64,000 bases of DNA from Arachidicoccus soli (GCF_003600625.1 NZ_CP032489.1:3472001-3536000); one strand, 5' to 3'; positions 27,086 to 35,865 are shown, counted from the first letter of the stretch. A program made the numbers and translations. Notes: generated by a model from the letters alone, not told the origin.

Positions 27086-27805
27086 ATGAAAGTTGATATA
27101 TTGGCTTTTGGAGTACATCCTGATGATGTGGAATTGGGTTGTGGTGGTGCGATAATTTCTTCGATAAAACAAGGCAAGAAAGTTGCTGTAGTCGACCTCA
27201 CACGAGGTGAATTAGGCACAAGAGGGACAGCAGAAACCCGTGATGCAGAAGCAGCAGCAGCAGCAAATATTTTGAATTTAAGTGCCCGGGAAAATTTGCA
27301 AATGGAAGATGGTTTCTTTGAAATAAATGAGAGCAATCTTTTAAAGGTTATTTCTGTTATAAGAAAATATCAGCCCGAAGTACTTATATGTAATGCACCG
27401 GCAGACAGGCATCCGGATCATGGAAGAAGTGCAAAACTAGTGTTAGATGCATGTTTTTTATCGGGTCTCTTGAAAATCGAAACAACCTTCGAAGAAAAAT
27501 TGCAAGAAGCTTGGAGGCCTAAACTAGTATTTCAGTATATCCAAGATGAGCTCTTGAAGCCTGATTTTATTTTTGATATAACGAACACGTACGAGCAAAA
27601 AACTGCATCTATATTAAGTTATAAAACACAATTTAATGCTACGGATAATGGACCTCAGACTTATATTTCTTCACCACAGTTTCTGAAAATCGTTGAAGCA
27701 AGAGCAATTGAGTTTGGTAAAAGAATTGGCGTTGCGTACGGAGAAGGATATATAACTCAAAAATCATTGGGTATTGATTCGTTTGATAAATTTATTGCGA
27801 AATAA
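27086..27805 (+). CDS. bshB1: Bacillithiol biosynthesis deacetylase BshB1
   Basis: Zinc deacetylase of the PIG-L/LmbE family, 239 aa; removes acetyl from GlcNAc-malate to give GlcN-malate in bacillithiol synthesis. The metal motif HPDDVELGCGG is at residues 11-21, the TRGELGTRGT loop follows, and the third ligand lies in PADRHPDHG. Sequence at both motifs is of the BshB1 type rather than the broader LmbE group. bshA and bshC are not in the window. Bacillithiol is the expected low-molecular-weight thiol in this phylum. Confidence 0.93.
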   Translation: MKVDILAFGVHPDDVELGCGGAIISSIKQGKKVAVVDLTRGELGTRGTAETRDAEAAAAANILNLSARENLQMEDGFFEINESNLLKVISVIRKYQPEVLICNAPADRHPDHGRSAKLVLDACFLSGLLKIETTFEEKLQEAWRPKLVFQYIQDELLKPDFIFDITNTYEQKTASILSYKTQFNATDNGPQTYISSPQFLKIVEARAIEFGKRIGVAYGEGYITQKSLGIDSFDKFIAK

Positions 27806-27874
27806 ACTATCTTAGAAAGATACTCTACTGGAATTATATAAAAATCTAAATAAAATTAATTAAGGAAAATAAAA

Positions 27875-28948
27875 ATGTCTACACCTAAATTTGCAAAATC
27901 TGCGACATCGTTTCACGTAGAATTAAAGCATAGAATAAACGAATATTTTCGTACTACTGGAAAGTCCAATACTGGTGGGATACGTATCTATTCTAAAGCA
28001 TTATTTCTTGCACTTTCCTTAATTTATTGTTATATACAGGTTGTGTTTTTTACACCTGAGAACACTTGGGTTAATGTATTATTATGCATACTAATTGGGG
28101 CTTTAGTATCCGGGATCGGATTCAATGTAATGCATGATGGAGGACATGGTAGTTTCAGCAAATGGAGTGCAATGAACAAAATAGCAGCCTATTCTGCGGA
28201 AGTAGTTGGCGCAAGCCAATTTATGTGGAATATGAAGCACAATGTTATTCATCATGCTTATACAAATATTGACGGCGTTGATGATGATATTGATGCGAAG
28301 CCATTTTTACGTATGGCATCTACACAAAAGAAATACAAAATGCACAAGTTTCAGCATTTATACTTTTGGATGTTTTATGCCATTTTACATATCTATTGGA
28401 CATTACTAAGTGATTATCGAAAATATTTTACAGGTAAAATAGGCTCCACTCCTCTAAAGAAGATGAAGCGCAAAGATCATATAATGTTTTGGAGTTTTAA
28501 AGCATTTTATTATTGCCTATTCATTGTGATACCGATTGTTAAGCTGGGTTTCTCTAAATGGATTATCGGCTACCTAATTTTTAGTTTTACTGCTGGCTTT
28601 ATTTTAAGTATTGTATTTCAGTTGGCACATACTGTTGAAGATACTTCTTTTCCGATTCCAAATGAGCTTACCGGCAAATTAGAGGACGAATGGGCCATTC
28701 ATCAACTTAAAACGACCGCAAACTTTGCGACCGGTAATAAATTTATTTCCTGGTATGTAGGCGGGTTAAATTTTCAGGTAGAGCATCATTTGTTCCCGAA
28801 AATATCTCATGTGCATTACCCTGCAATTAATAAAATAGTCAAACAAGCCTGCAAAGAATATAATGTTACTTATATTGAATATAAACGTATGTATCAAGCA
28901 ATCTATTCACATGTAAGCTTCTTAAAACATATGGGGCATATTGCGTAA
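27875..28948 (+). CDS. Membrane fatty-acid desaturase (acyl-CoA/acyl-lipid type)
   Basis: 357-aa integral membrane di-iron desaturase. Three histidine boxes are complete: His87 and His91 in MHDGGHGS, HNVIHH at 122-127, and QVEHHLFP near 308; the QxxHH form of the last box is typical of front-end desaturases. Four hydrophobic spans (about 42-80 and 200-250) match the fold. There is no cytochrome b5 domain, so a separate electron donor is needed. The position of the double bond introduced is unknown. Confidence 0.9.
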   Translation: MSTPKFAKSATSFHVELKHRINEYFRTTGKSNTGGIRIYSKALFLALSLIYCYIQVVFFTPENTWVNVLLCILIGALVSGIGFNVMHDGGHGSFSKWSAMNKIAAYSAEVVGASQFMWNMKHNVIHHAYTNIDGVDDDIDAKPFLRMASTQKKYKMHKFQHLYFWMFYAILHIYWTLLSDYRKYFTGKIGSTPLKKMKRKDHIMFWSFKAFYYCLFIVIPIVKLGFSKWIIGYLIFSFTAGFILSIVFQLAHTVEDTSFPIPNELTGKLEDEWAIHQLKTTANFATGNKFISWYVGGLNFQVEHHLFPKISHVHYPAINKIVKQACKEYNVTYIEYKRMYQAIYSHVSFLKHMGHIA

Positions 28949-28999
28949 GCCATTCTTTTTAAACATCTAATATTTAATGCTCCAATTCACATTTTTAGT

Positions 29000-29007
29000 T
29001 ACTTTTG
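29000..29007 (+). promoter_or_regulatory. Promoter -7 box upstream of tatA
   Basis: TACTTTTG, a perfect TAnnTTTG, ends 23 nt before the tatA ATG. No clear -33 element. Confidence 0.4.
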
Positions 29008-29030
29008 TCTCATAAATTAAATGCATTATC

Positions 29031-29255
29031 ATGGGCGAGATAGGTTTTTCAGAAATATTATTAATAGCCGTAGTAGTATTAGTTTTATTTGGCAGTAAAA
29101 AGATACCTGATTTCATGCGGGGCTTGGGAAAGGGCGTAAGGGAATTTAATGATGCCAAAGACAATGTGCGTAAAGAATTGGAAAATGGCATGAAAGAAAA
29201 AGATAAAGCACAGGAGCCCACCGAAACAAATACACCTTCTCCTGATGAAAAATAG
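29031..29255 (+). CDS. tatA: Twin-arginine translocase subunit TatA/E
   Basis: 74 aa, usual length. One N-terminal transmembrane helix (about residues 5-22, ILLIAVVVLVLFG), the FGSKKIPDFMRGLGKGVREF hinge and amphipathic helix, and an acidic, charged C-terminal tail. It would polymerise into the pore of the Tat system that exports folded proteins. tatC is not adjacent. Confidence 0.93.
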   Translation: MGEIGFSEILLIAVVVLVLFGSKKIPDFMRGLGKGVREFNDAKDNVRKELENGMKEKDKAQEPTETNTPSPDEK

Positions 29256-29336
29256 TCTTCGGATTATTTCTCTTATTTTTTTAATATAAAAATGTTTTCC
29301 TAACTTTCCTTTTATGGGATTTTAAATTCTTCAACT

Positions 29337-30776
29337 CTGTTCTCCTTTACAACCATTGCAGCCTATCATCAAGAATTAAAAGATAGTCATACTTCTTGTA
29401 CAGAAGCAGTAAATCATTTTTTACAACAAATTGAAGCCAAGAAACATTTAAACGCATTCTTAGAAGTGTTTGCTGAAGAGGCATTAATACAAGCCGGAAA
29501 ATTAGACAAACTGCGGGCTAAAGGCGATAAAATGGGGAAATTGCATGGTGTAATTGTTGGTTTAAAAGATGTAATTAGCTACAAAAATCATAAGCTATCC
29601 GCAGCCTCTAAAATATTAGAAAATTACAAAGCAGTTTATAATGCCACAGTGGTCGACAGTCTATTAGCCGAGGGGGCTATTATTATAGGTCGTCAAAACT
29701 GTGATGAATTTGCGATGGGTAGCAGTAATGAAAATTCCGCTTTTGGGAAAGTATTAAATGATGCAGATAACTCACGTGTTCCCGGCGGTTCCTCAGGAGG
29801 ATCAGCGGTTGCAGTGCAAGCAGGTATGTGCATGGTTAGTCTTGGTAGTGATACAGGAGGTTCTGTAAGACAACCTGCAGATTTCTGCGGGGTGGTTGGC
29901 CTAAAACCTTCTTACGGGCGTGTTTCCCGTTATGGATTAATAGCCTATGCTTCATCATTTGATCAAATTGGTATTTTTTCCCAAAGCGTGGAAGATGCAG
30001 CATTGACTTTAGAGGTAATCGCCGGAAAAGATGATTTTGATAGTACAGTCAGTAATGAACCAGTGGAAGCTTATTCATCTGCACTCAATGAAAACAAAAA
30101 ATATAAGATTGCGTATATTAAACAGTCATTAGAACACCCTTCATTAAATATAGAAATAAAAACTTCGATTTACGCTTATATAGAAAAGCTAAAAGAAGCC
30201 GGCCACCAGGTAGATGCAATAGATTTTGAATACTTAGATTATGTTGTTCCCGCTTATTATGTTCTTACAACAGCCGAGGCCTCAACCAATCTCTCGCGAT
30301 ATGATGGTGTAAAATTTGGATATCAAATAAAAGAAGCTTCAGGCGATTTAACAGATTTTTATAAAAAAAATAGAAGCTACGGCTTTGGAAAAGAAGTAAA
30401 AAGAAGAATAATGTTAGGAAGTTTTGTATTAAGTTCCTTGTATTACGATTCTTATTTTACTAAAGCTCAGAAAGTTAGACAAATAGTTGCAAATAAAGCT
30501 CAAGAAATTTTTTCAATTTATGATGCCTTAATTTCGCCTACAGCCCCCAGTACTGCATTCAAATTTGAAGAAAAGAATCATGATGCGACAGAGATGTATC
30601 TTGCTGATATATATACAGTTTTCGCCAATTTAGCCGGCATTCCCGGAATTTCCCTCCCACTATTCAAATCCAAACTTGGCATACCTTTTGGGATGCAGGT
30701 GATGACAAATCAAATGAAAGAGTTATCTTTGCTGAATCTTTCAAAACAAATGGTGCAGATTCAAGAGTCTAATTAA
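29337..30776 (+). CDS. gatA: Asp-tRNA(Asn)/Glu-tRNA(Gln) amidotransferase subunit A, non-standard start
   Basis: Glutaminase subunit of GatCAB, which amidates mischarged Glu-tRNA(Gln) and Asp-tRNA(Asn). The Ser-cisSer-Lys triad is present: GLKDV, GGSSGGSAVAV and SDTGGSVRQP. The frame is open from 29304 but has no ATG, GTG or TTG until a GTG at 29466, inside conserved sequence. Family-like sequence (FSFTTIAAYHQELKDSHTSC) begins at CTG 29337. From there the protein has 479 aa and the triad falls at Lys77, Ser152, Ser176, two less than Staphylococcus aureus GatA numbering. CTG initiation, an ATT start or a sequence error are possible. Confidence 0.9.
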   Translation: MFSFTTIAAYHQELKDSHTSCTEAVNHFLQQIEAKKHLNAFLEVFAEEALIQAGKLDKLRAKGDKMGKLHGVIVGLKDVISYKNHKLSAASKILENYKAVYNATVVDSLLAEGAIIIGRQNCDEFAMGSSNENSAFGKVLNDADNSRVPGGSSGGSAVAVQAGMCMVSLGSDTGGSVRQPADFCGVVGLKPSYGRVSRYGLIAYASSFDQIGIFSQSVEDAALTLEVIAGKDDFDSTVSNEPVEAYSSALNENKKYKIAYIKQSLEHPSLNIEIKTSIYAYIEKLKEAGHQVDAIDFEYLDYVVPAYYVLTTAEASTNLSRYDGVKFGYQIKEASGDLTDFYKKNRSYGFGKEVKRRIMLGSFVLSSLYYDSYFTKAQKVRQIVANKAQEIFSIYDALISPTAPSTAFKFEEKNHDATEMYLADIYTVFANLAGIPGISLPLFKSKLGIPFGMQVMTNQMKELSLLNLSKQMVQIQESN

Positions 30777-30914
30777 AGGTAATTATACTATCGCCTAATT
30801 ATAAAAACCATTTGTGTACATCAACATTTAAGATGCGCAAGCATTGATGTAGTATAAGTTTGCTTTGTTAATGCGTTTAATAAACAGACAGATTTTGTAA
30901 CGAAAAATGAATGG

Positions 30915-32063
30915 ATGACAAGGAATACACTATTTAAAATGCAACAAAATTTTTTCACCTTAACAGGTGTAAAATATGTGCTTGGTATGATGATGATGGG
31001 TGCATTTGCATTTTCAATAATGTCTTTTACCAACTTTTCAAATATCAATGCTCCCGGCAAAGATAAAAAGGTAATAAAGGCAACAAAAGGTCCAAAAGGT
31101 TTTGTAACATTATTACCTGCTAAAACAGGTGTTACACTCGACCCTAATACTGAAGGAATTCGTTCAACTACTGCTCCGGCTGAGGTAAAAGTAGCACTCA
31201 ACGCCCACGTAAAAGATTTTGCCCATAATTATATTAATGAGGAATATACTGATCTTACTAGGATGAAAGTATGGGCTAAACCCATATTTAAAACCATGGA
31301 CAAGATTCTTATTGAATATAATTTACCAACACAATTAAAATACTTAGCTGTTATTGAAAGTAGTTTAAGTAAGAATATGCGTATGAGCTCAGGCGCTTTA
31401 GGACCTTGGCAATTAATGCCTGATGAAGCCATTCGTTATGGACTAAGAAAAGATGGTCACGATTATCGTACTGATTACGCTAAAAGTACAGTTGCTGCAG
31501 CAAAGTTGCTTACTTCTTTACATGATCGATATCATGATTGGTTACTGACTATTGCCGCATACAATGCAGGTGTAGGTGGCGTGAATCGTGCGATTAAAGC
31601 AGCCGGAAGTACAGACTTTTGGAAGGTACAACGTTATTTACCTCAAGAGACACGTAATGAAGTTAAAAAATTTATTAGTACACATTATTTCTTTGAAGGT
31701 AGTGGCGGAATCACTACGATGAGTGCTAAAGAAATAAAGAAGTATAAAAGTGAACAAGATGATAATGGGGACTTAATAGAATTAAATCCATATAATAAAA
31801 ACATTCGTATAAAAGGAATTTATAACAAAGAAGCTATTTGTAAAGTATTAAATATAAATGAGAGCGACTTTGACAAGGACAATCCTAATTTTGATAAGGC
31901 ATTAGCCGATGGACAGTTTTATGATATGCGCTTGCCCGAAGGCAAATCGGCATCTTTTGTTCAAAACAAAGATGAGATTTTAAGACAATGCTTTGATCAG
32001 TTACTTAATAACTCAAATAACAACGAAACACTTCCTAAAAACAGGACAAAGATAGACAGATAG
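30915..32063 (+). CDS. Lytic transglycosylase, MltD-like, without LysM repeats
   Basis: Cleaves the beta-1,4 MurNAc-GlcNAc bond of peptidoglycan to 1,6-anhydro products; 382 aa. A signal anchor lies at about 20-40, then the SLT domain with catalytic Glu148 in LAVIESSLSKNM, SGALGPWQLMP and AAYNAGVGGVNRAI. The C-terminal part (about 290-382) carries a region like that preceding LysM modules in MltD, but no LysM repeat is visible. A start at 30939 (MQQNFF) is also possible. Followed by an intrinsic terminator. Confidence 0.88.
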   Translation: MTRNTLFKMQQNFFTLTGVKYVLGMMMMGAFAFSIMSFTNFSNINAPGKDKKVIKATKGPKGFVTLLPAKTGVTLDPNTEGIRSTTAPAEVKVALNAHVKDFAHNYINEEYTDLTRMKVWAKPIFKTMDKILIEYNLPTQLKYLAVIESSLSKNMRMSSGALGPWQLMPDEAIRYGLRKDGHDYRTDYAKSTVAAAKLLTSLHDRYHDWLLTIAAYNAGVGGVNRAIKAAGSTDFWKVQRYLPQETRNEVKKFISTHYFFEGSGGITTMSAKEIKKYKSEQDDNGDLIELNPYNKNIRIKGIYNKEAICKVLNINESDFDKDNPNFDKALADGQFYDMRLPEGKSASFVQNKDEILRQCFDQLLNNSNNNETLPKNRTKIDR

Positions 32064-32095
32064 TATTCCACTCTAACCTATGGAATTTAATCTGG

Positions 32096-32121
32096 ACCAC
32101 CCAAAACATGGGTGGTTTTTT
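32096..32121 (+). terminator. Intrinsic terminator after the lytic transglycosylase
   Basis: An 8-bp perfect stem (32096-32103 with 32109-32116) with a 5-nt loop is followed by a T run. It ends transcription about 30 nt after the stop codon. Confidence 0.92.
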
Positions 32122-32212
32122 ATTTGAATTTACTTCTACTTCTTATTGAAGTCCAAAATTCAATTGCGAACGTATTGCATTCACAATTGACTAAGTAGTA
32201 TAAGTAATGTAT

Positions 32213-32253
32213 CATAGTTGCATAGTCAGAATAAACCTGATTATGCAACTATG
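32213..32253. repeat. 17-bp inverted repeat with 7-nt loop
   Basis: Arms 32213-32229 and 32237-32253 are complementary over 17 positions; the only imperfection would be a G-U wobble in RNA on the plus strand. It has no T run on either side, so it is not a standard terminator. Its role is unknown: a protein-binding palindrome, an RNA processing hairpin or a small transposable relic. Confidence 0.8.
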
Positions 32254-32344
32254 AGGAATAAGTACACTTCTACACAACCAATGAATTCCTATCAATTTTA
32301 ATAATGAATGAAGCTTATTTTGACTTGGATCAGTAGTTTTTATA

Positions 32345-32376
32345 TTTGTTTTTTTATTATGACTTCATTATTTTTG
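32345..32376 (+). promoter_or_regulatory. Promoter of the 526-aa lipoprotein gene
   Basis: TTTG at 32345-32348 and TATTTTTG at 32369-32376 are separated by 20 bp, matching the Bacteroidota sigma-A consensus. The expected start of transcription near 32382 leaves an unusually long leader of about 165 nt. Confidence 0.65.
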
Positions 32377-32546
32377 CGCACGAAATCAAAACTGAGAACC
32401 TGCCATTAATTTTTTGGGTAGATAGAAAAGCATTAAATGTTTGTTTTTCTAGGTTATATAGTACAACAGAAAAGGGTCAATATGAGACCTAAAACATAAA
32501 AGGAATATTTTAAATAGATTTGAAATCACCACATACTGCTTAAATT

Positions 32547-34127
32547 ATGTACACATTAAATTTATCTAAACCGAAAAAACGGTTTTTATTTTCACCCCTA
32601 TTGGTAATGGCGCTAATGGTAACTGCAATTACATCATGTTCAAAAAAGAATGCCCTACCCAATACGATAAACTCAAAAGATTTAGCTATTAAACCGGCGA
32701 AGGATGCAGATATAACAGTTTACTCCGGTAGCAATGCATTATATTCTACACTTTCTGATGTTACCACCAGTACAGCCACTACCGGATTTGGAACGTTTAC
32801 CTATACAAAATACTATTCATATAGTGACCTTCCGGAACAGTATCAATCAGCAATGCCGGATTATGTCACAAACGATGAAAAAACATATGTTAAGAATTAC
32901 ATCAAAGCTCATCCAAATGAGGCTAGTGCGGATTTCTCTGACGTAAATTATTTCATACAATACGCCGGTAGTTCCTATGATGCCTATGCGGGTGCAACTA
33001 TGAAAGACCATAATGGCGCTCAACACAGTGTAACAGGCTCTAACCAGATGGATTACATTGAAATCAACGGTAAACATATCAACGGCTATAATGCTGGCGG
33101 TGGCCCTAACGCTCTTTGCCAGAACCTTCCGCTAAGCAATCCAGCATACCACGATTCTTGGGGCGACGTTAACAATACAAAATACAATGCATACAAGATA
33201 TATAAGATCTCTTACAATGGCAAGGATGGCTATTATCTCGGATTCGACTATAAGACTCAGAAAAATTCAGGTGAACATTTCGATGGTGATGGCGTCTACA
33301 ATGATTATGTTATCAAACTTACACCTGCTGACGGAAACAATCAGGAGGGCGGTAATAATGGTAATAATGGCAGTTCCCAGACTACTGTCACTAATAATGG
33401 AGAGGTGGAAGTCAATCTTTCTATAAATGATAAAAAATCTGAAGGGGATTACATTGCTACTAAGCTTTCCATTCATGTTCGGGACACGACCGATGCAGAA
33501 GTATTTATTCCGGTACCAGCCGCATACTATATAACGGCAGATGATATGCACATTGTAATTTCCCACCACCTGGATCTTGAGAAGTATAATAATATATTAG
33601 GCTCCACGACAATGGACTATACCATAGCCGGGCAAACAGTTACCCTGGTGATTGCTTATGAATTAAATGGTATTCGCATTACTACTTCCGGTATTAATTC
33701 TGCGGTATTGAAATCTCTTAGAGCGGAATATGGTGATGGACTTACATTTGAAGTATGGAACTATTATAAAAAAGAAAATGGGACTTCAGAATTAACAAGG
33801 GAAACACTTCAAAGCCAGTACCTTAATAAGTCGAGTATTGCATTCACAACAAATACCGGCAAGTATATCAATGCATTCGGCGCTCTTTATAATTACAATG
33901 GAAGAGTTTATGATAAGGCTAACACCCTTACCGGAGTGTTAACGCCATATATAGATTCAGCCTGTACGCAAGTACTTGATGTTCAATACTGGGATCGCTC
34001 AACATCAGATGCTAAATATTATATACTTCATTCGCATGTCAATCCATGGGATTGTATTGTAAAACCTACTGATGAGAGCTACATATTAAATGAAACAGAG
34101 GTTTATAACAAAATATACAAAAAGTAA
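32547..34127 (+). CDS. Large lipoprotein of unknown function
   Basis: 526 aa with a lipoprotein signal (hydrophobic LLVMALMVTAI and lipobox ITSC, Cys at about residue 31), so probably outer-membrane anchored. I do not recognise the family with certainty. Visible features: an acidic/Gly segment FDGDGVYNDYVIKLTPADG that resembles the DxDGxxND calcium-type motif of DUF4114-like domains, a Gly/Asn-rich linker near residue 270 (EGGNNGNNGSS), and a beta-rich C-terminal half. Its own promoter and isolated position at the edge of the accessory region suggest independent acquisition. Possible adhesin or surface-binding protein. Confidence 0.7.
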   Translation: MYTLNLSKPKKRFLFSPLLVMALMVTAITSCSKKNALPNTINSKDLAIKPAKDADITVYSGSNALYSTLSDVTTSTATTGFGTFTYTKYYSYSDLPEQYQSAMPDYVTNDEKTYVKNYIKAHPNEASADFSDVNYFIQYAGSSYDAYAGATMKDHNGAQHSVTGSNQMDYIEINGKHINGYNAGGGPNALCQNLPLSNPAYHDSWGDVNNTKYNAYKIYKISYNGKDGYYLGFDYKTQKNSGEHFDGDGVYNDYVIKLTPADGNNQEGGNNGNNGSSQTTVTNNGEVEVNLSINDKKSEGDYIATKLSIHVRDTTDAEVFIPVPAAYYITADDMHIVISHHLDLEKYNNILGSTTMDYTIAGQTVTLVIAYELNGIRITTSGINSAVLKSLRAEYGDGLTFEVWNYYKKENGTSELTRETLQSQYLNKSSIAFTTNTGKYINAFGALYNYNGRVYDKANTLTGVLTPYIDSACTQVLDVQYWDRSTSDAKYYILHSHVNPWDCIVKPTDESYILNETEVYNKIYKK

Positions 34128-34140
34128 TAATCATGTAAGA

Positions 34141-34163
34141 AGGTAGCGATTCACTCGCTACCT
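34141..34163. repeat. Hairpin with the same stem as the group II intron domain VI
   Basis: A perfect 9-bp stem (34141-34149 with 34155-34163) and 5-nt loop lie 14 nt after the lipoprotein stop. The stem sequence is identical to that of the intron hairpin at 40567-40589 and 42560-42582; the loop differs at its centre. There is no T run. It might be the lipoprotein terminator, a relic of an intron 3' end or a shared motif. Confidence 0.6.
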
Positions 34164-34361
34164 AGTGTCTGCAAGAAAACGCCTTTTTTCTGCATAGATT
34201 AGCATTAAATATATCTATGCTGCCAATTTTTTGAATTGCACCTTTGGAATCTAGTGATGCTCGCTGATTTTCCGGATTATTATTTTGCATATCCGACACT
34301 TTTTTTATGGGTATGACACAGCTCCGCCACTGCTTTTACTTTTCCATTAAAAATCACTCCT

Positions 34362-34940
34362 CTATGCGGCCTTTCTTAGTCTTGCTTTCTCTGCTTTTAA
34401 AGCCGCTGCCTTTTCTGTCTGCACCAATATGTTTCCTAGTATGTGTAAATTATATGACAGCACACTGATGCCAACGTATCTTCTAAAGCCTTTTATACCT
34501 TTATCCATACACCTACCCAGTCCGTGGTGCTCCAGCATATTAATGTTACTCTCCACAGCACTATGCTGATGGCGCAATGTTTTATACGACTTTTCTGACT
34601 GCATTTGTTTTTCGGCTTGGTTCAATTTTCCTTTCTTCGGTAGTATGATTTGGCCGACAGCATTCTGCTGTAATGTTGCCAGATTTTCTTTGCTATAGAA
34701 GCCCTTGTCAAAGCTTATGCTGGCTATTTGTTTTCCCTCCAGAGTCTTTGCTAATCTTTGAGCTAAGGAAGTTATCCGAGCGGCATCCCTTTGCTCCTGC
34801 ATCACTTTGTAATCTACGATAAATTGGTACTGATCTGTGGTAATAAGCAATAAATGTCCCAATTCCACTTTCTTATTTTGCTTCCATTTGGCCAGCCACT
34901 CCGTATGCTCTTCAAAAATGGAATGTACTTTTTTCTGATT
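34362..34940 (-). pseudogene. Transposase C-terminal fragment (DDE, ISNCY/IS1182-like)
   Basis: The open frame runs from a TAG at 34943 to 34362 and has no normal start; the ATG at 34868 is internal (IFEEHTEW ... KKVELGHL continues upstream of it). It carries the last third of a DDE transposase: SISFDKGFYSKENL, ILPKKGKL, the HQHSAVESNINMLEHHGL region with the final acidic residue, and GFRRYVGISVLSYNLHILG. The N-terminal two thirds and the left terminal repeat are missing. Family assignment is tentative; the fragment cannot be active. Confidence 0.82.
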
Positions 34941-34946
34941 CTAGTT

Positions 34947-35167
34947 GTAGGGACACTCCTGGCTATGACTTTTGTCGCTAGATTTATTATAATACTCGTG
35001 GGTTACATGAACATCTATTGCATCAGGCAATACGCCTTGGGAATATGGATTGCTGAGTGAACTCCGAACTATCTGGTCTCTTAACTACATGAACTACTAC
35101 GTCCCACAATCAACGGTTTGCCTTTCAGATCAGAATTTTTAATAATTCTCCTAAAAGGTCCACGCTT
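34947..35167 (-). pseudogene. Relic of a Y-family DNA polymerase (DinB/ImuB-like)
   Basis: Minus-strand translation in two frames gives short stretches in the right order: RRIIKNSDLKGKPLIVG (35102-35152) and FGVHSAIHIPKAY (about 35028-35068), with stops between and after. These match the N-terminal palm/finger motifs of DinB (ELKGKPVIVGG, then FGVHSAMPISKAY), but the segment between them is shortened and frameshifted. The relic ends where the transposase fragment begins. It is short, so chance resemblance is not excluded. Confidence 0.5.
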
Positions 35168-35191
35168 TCAGTATTGAAAATTAAAAATCGG

Positions 35192-35611
35192 CTAAATTTG
35201 CGCTGTTTTTAGGTAAATTTCAGGTGTCATCACCGATAGCTTACTCGTCTTGTAATCCTTAATGTTCCGTGTAATTATTATTTTTATTTCCTTTTCATTC
35301 TGTGCAGAAAAATTCTGCAAAGCGTCTTCAAAATCTTTAAATTCAGAAATCAAAGCATCAAAAACAGTTTGCTTATTTATTATTGCAATATCAACAATGT
35401 TCAAGAGCATTTTAAGATTCTCGATAACTTTTTCATGTTTGGCAGTTTTTCTAAGAAGATAATAAATATTGCTAATCATTACTGGTGTTATAAAACCTTT
35501 TAATTCTCTTTTTTCACATAGACTTAAAATTTTTGAAGCATCATCCGAAAAAGGTTCCCTGTCAAAAAAGAAATCGAGAATTACATCAATATCAATTAAA
35601 ATTCTATCCAT
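35192..35611 (-). CDS. PIN-domain toxin (VapC-like RNase)
   Basis: 139 aa, one PIN domain. Acidic residues typical of the Mg-dependent RNase site are present: Asp7, Asp9 and Asp13 in ILIDIDVILDFFFD, a middle acidic patch, Asp in FEDALQNFSA, and TRNIKDYKTS near the C-terminus. It starts in the last base of the antitoxin stop (TAATG), so the two are coupled. The likely action is cleavage of a specific RNA target when not bound by the antitoxin. Confidence 0.88.
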   Translation of the reverse strand: MDRILIDIDVILDFFFDREPFSDDASKILSLCEKRELKGFITPVMISNIYYLLRKTAKHEKVIENLKMLLNIVDIAIINKQTVFDALISEFKDFEDALQNFSAQNEKEIKIIITRNIKDYKTSKLSVMTPEIYLKTAQI

Positions 35612-35859
35612 TATAAATATTTTTCATATAAACGATCTGTAAGCTCTTTTTTATAATTGAAATTTTTAGGTGGTTTAAAAGAACCCCGTAATGATTTAAC
35701 GATAGGTGTTAGGTCATCTTCATTATTTACAGATCCACCAGTTAATGTTTTTAAATAATTTTCAATGAGATCAGAAAGACTTCTTTCTCTCTTTCGCGCG
35801 TATTTTTTAGCCTTTTCAATTACCGACTGCTCGATTGTTAATGTGAGTTTCGTATTCAT
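35611..35859 (-). CDS. Antitoxin of the PIN pair (DUF6364/RHH-like)
   Basis: 82 aa. The N-terminal MNTKLTLTIEQSVIEKAKKYA and RSLSDLIENYLKTL resemble a ribbon-helix-helix DNA-binding fold of the DUF6364 type; the basic C-terminal tail (RGSFKPPKNFNYKKEL) would wrap the PIN toxin. It precedes and overlaps the toxin by one base. Its start has a clear Shine-Dalgarno AAAGGAG at 35866-35872, rare in this genome, and operator-like palindromes upstream. Confidence 0.82.
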   Translation of the reverse strand: MNTKLTLTIEQSVIEKAKKYARKRERSLSDLIENYLKTLTGGSVNNEDDLTPIVKSLRGSFKPPKNFNYKKELTDRLYEKYL

Positions 35860-35865
35860 AATTTA

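Larger units (their letters stand above)
32122..32546. other. Gene-free stretch before the accessory region
   Basis: No open frame here looks coding. It holds the 17-bp hairpin at 32213-32253 and a good promoter at 32345-32376. The rest is AT-rich with no further signal that I can support. Confidence 0.6.

Noticed and set aside
30821-31201. 126-codon minus-strand frame over the start of the lytic transglycosylase
   Set aside because: Overlaps a signal-anchored gene with clear SLT motifs; no homology features.
34854-35060. 68-codon plus-strand frame
   Set aside because: Antisense to the transposase fragment and the polymerase relic; no independent support.
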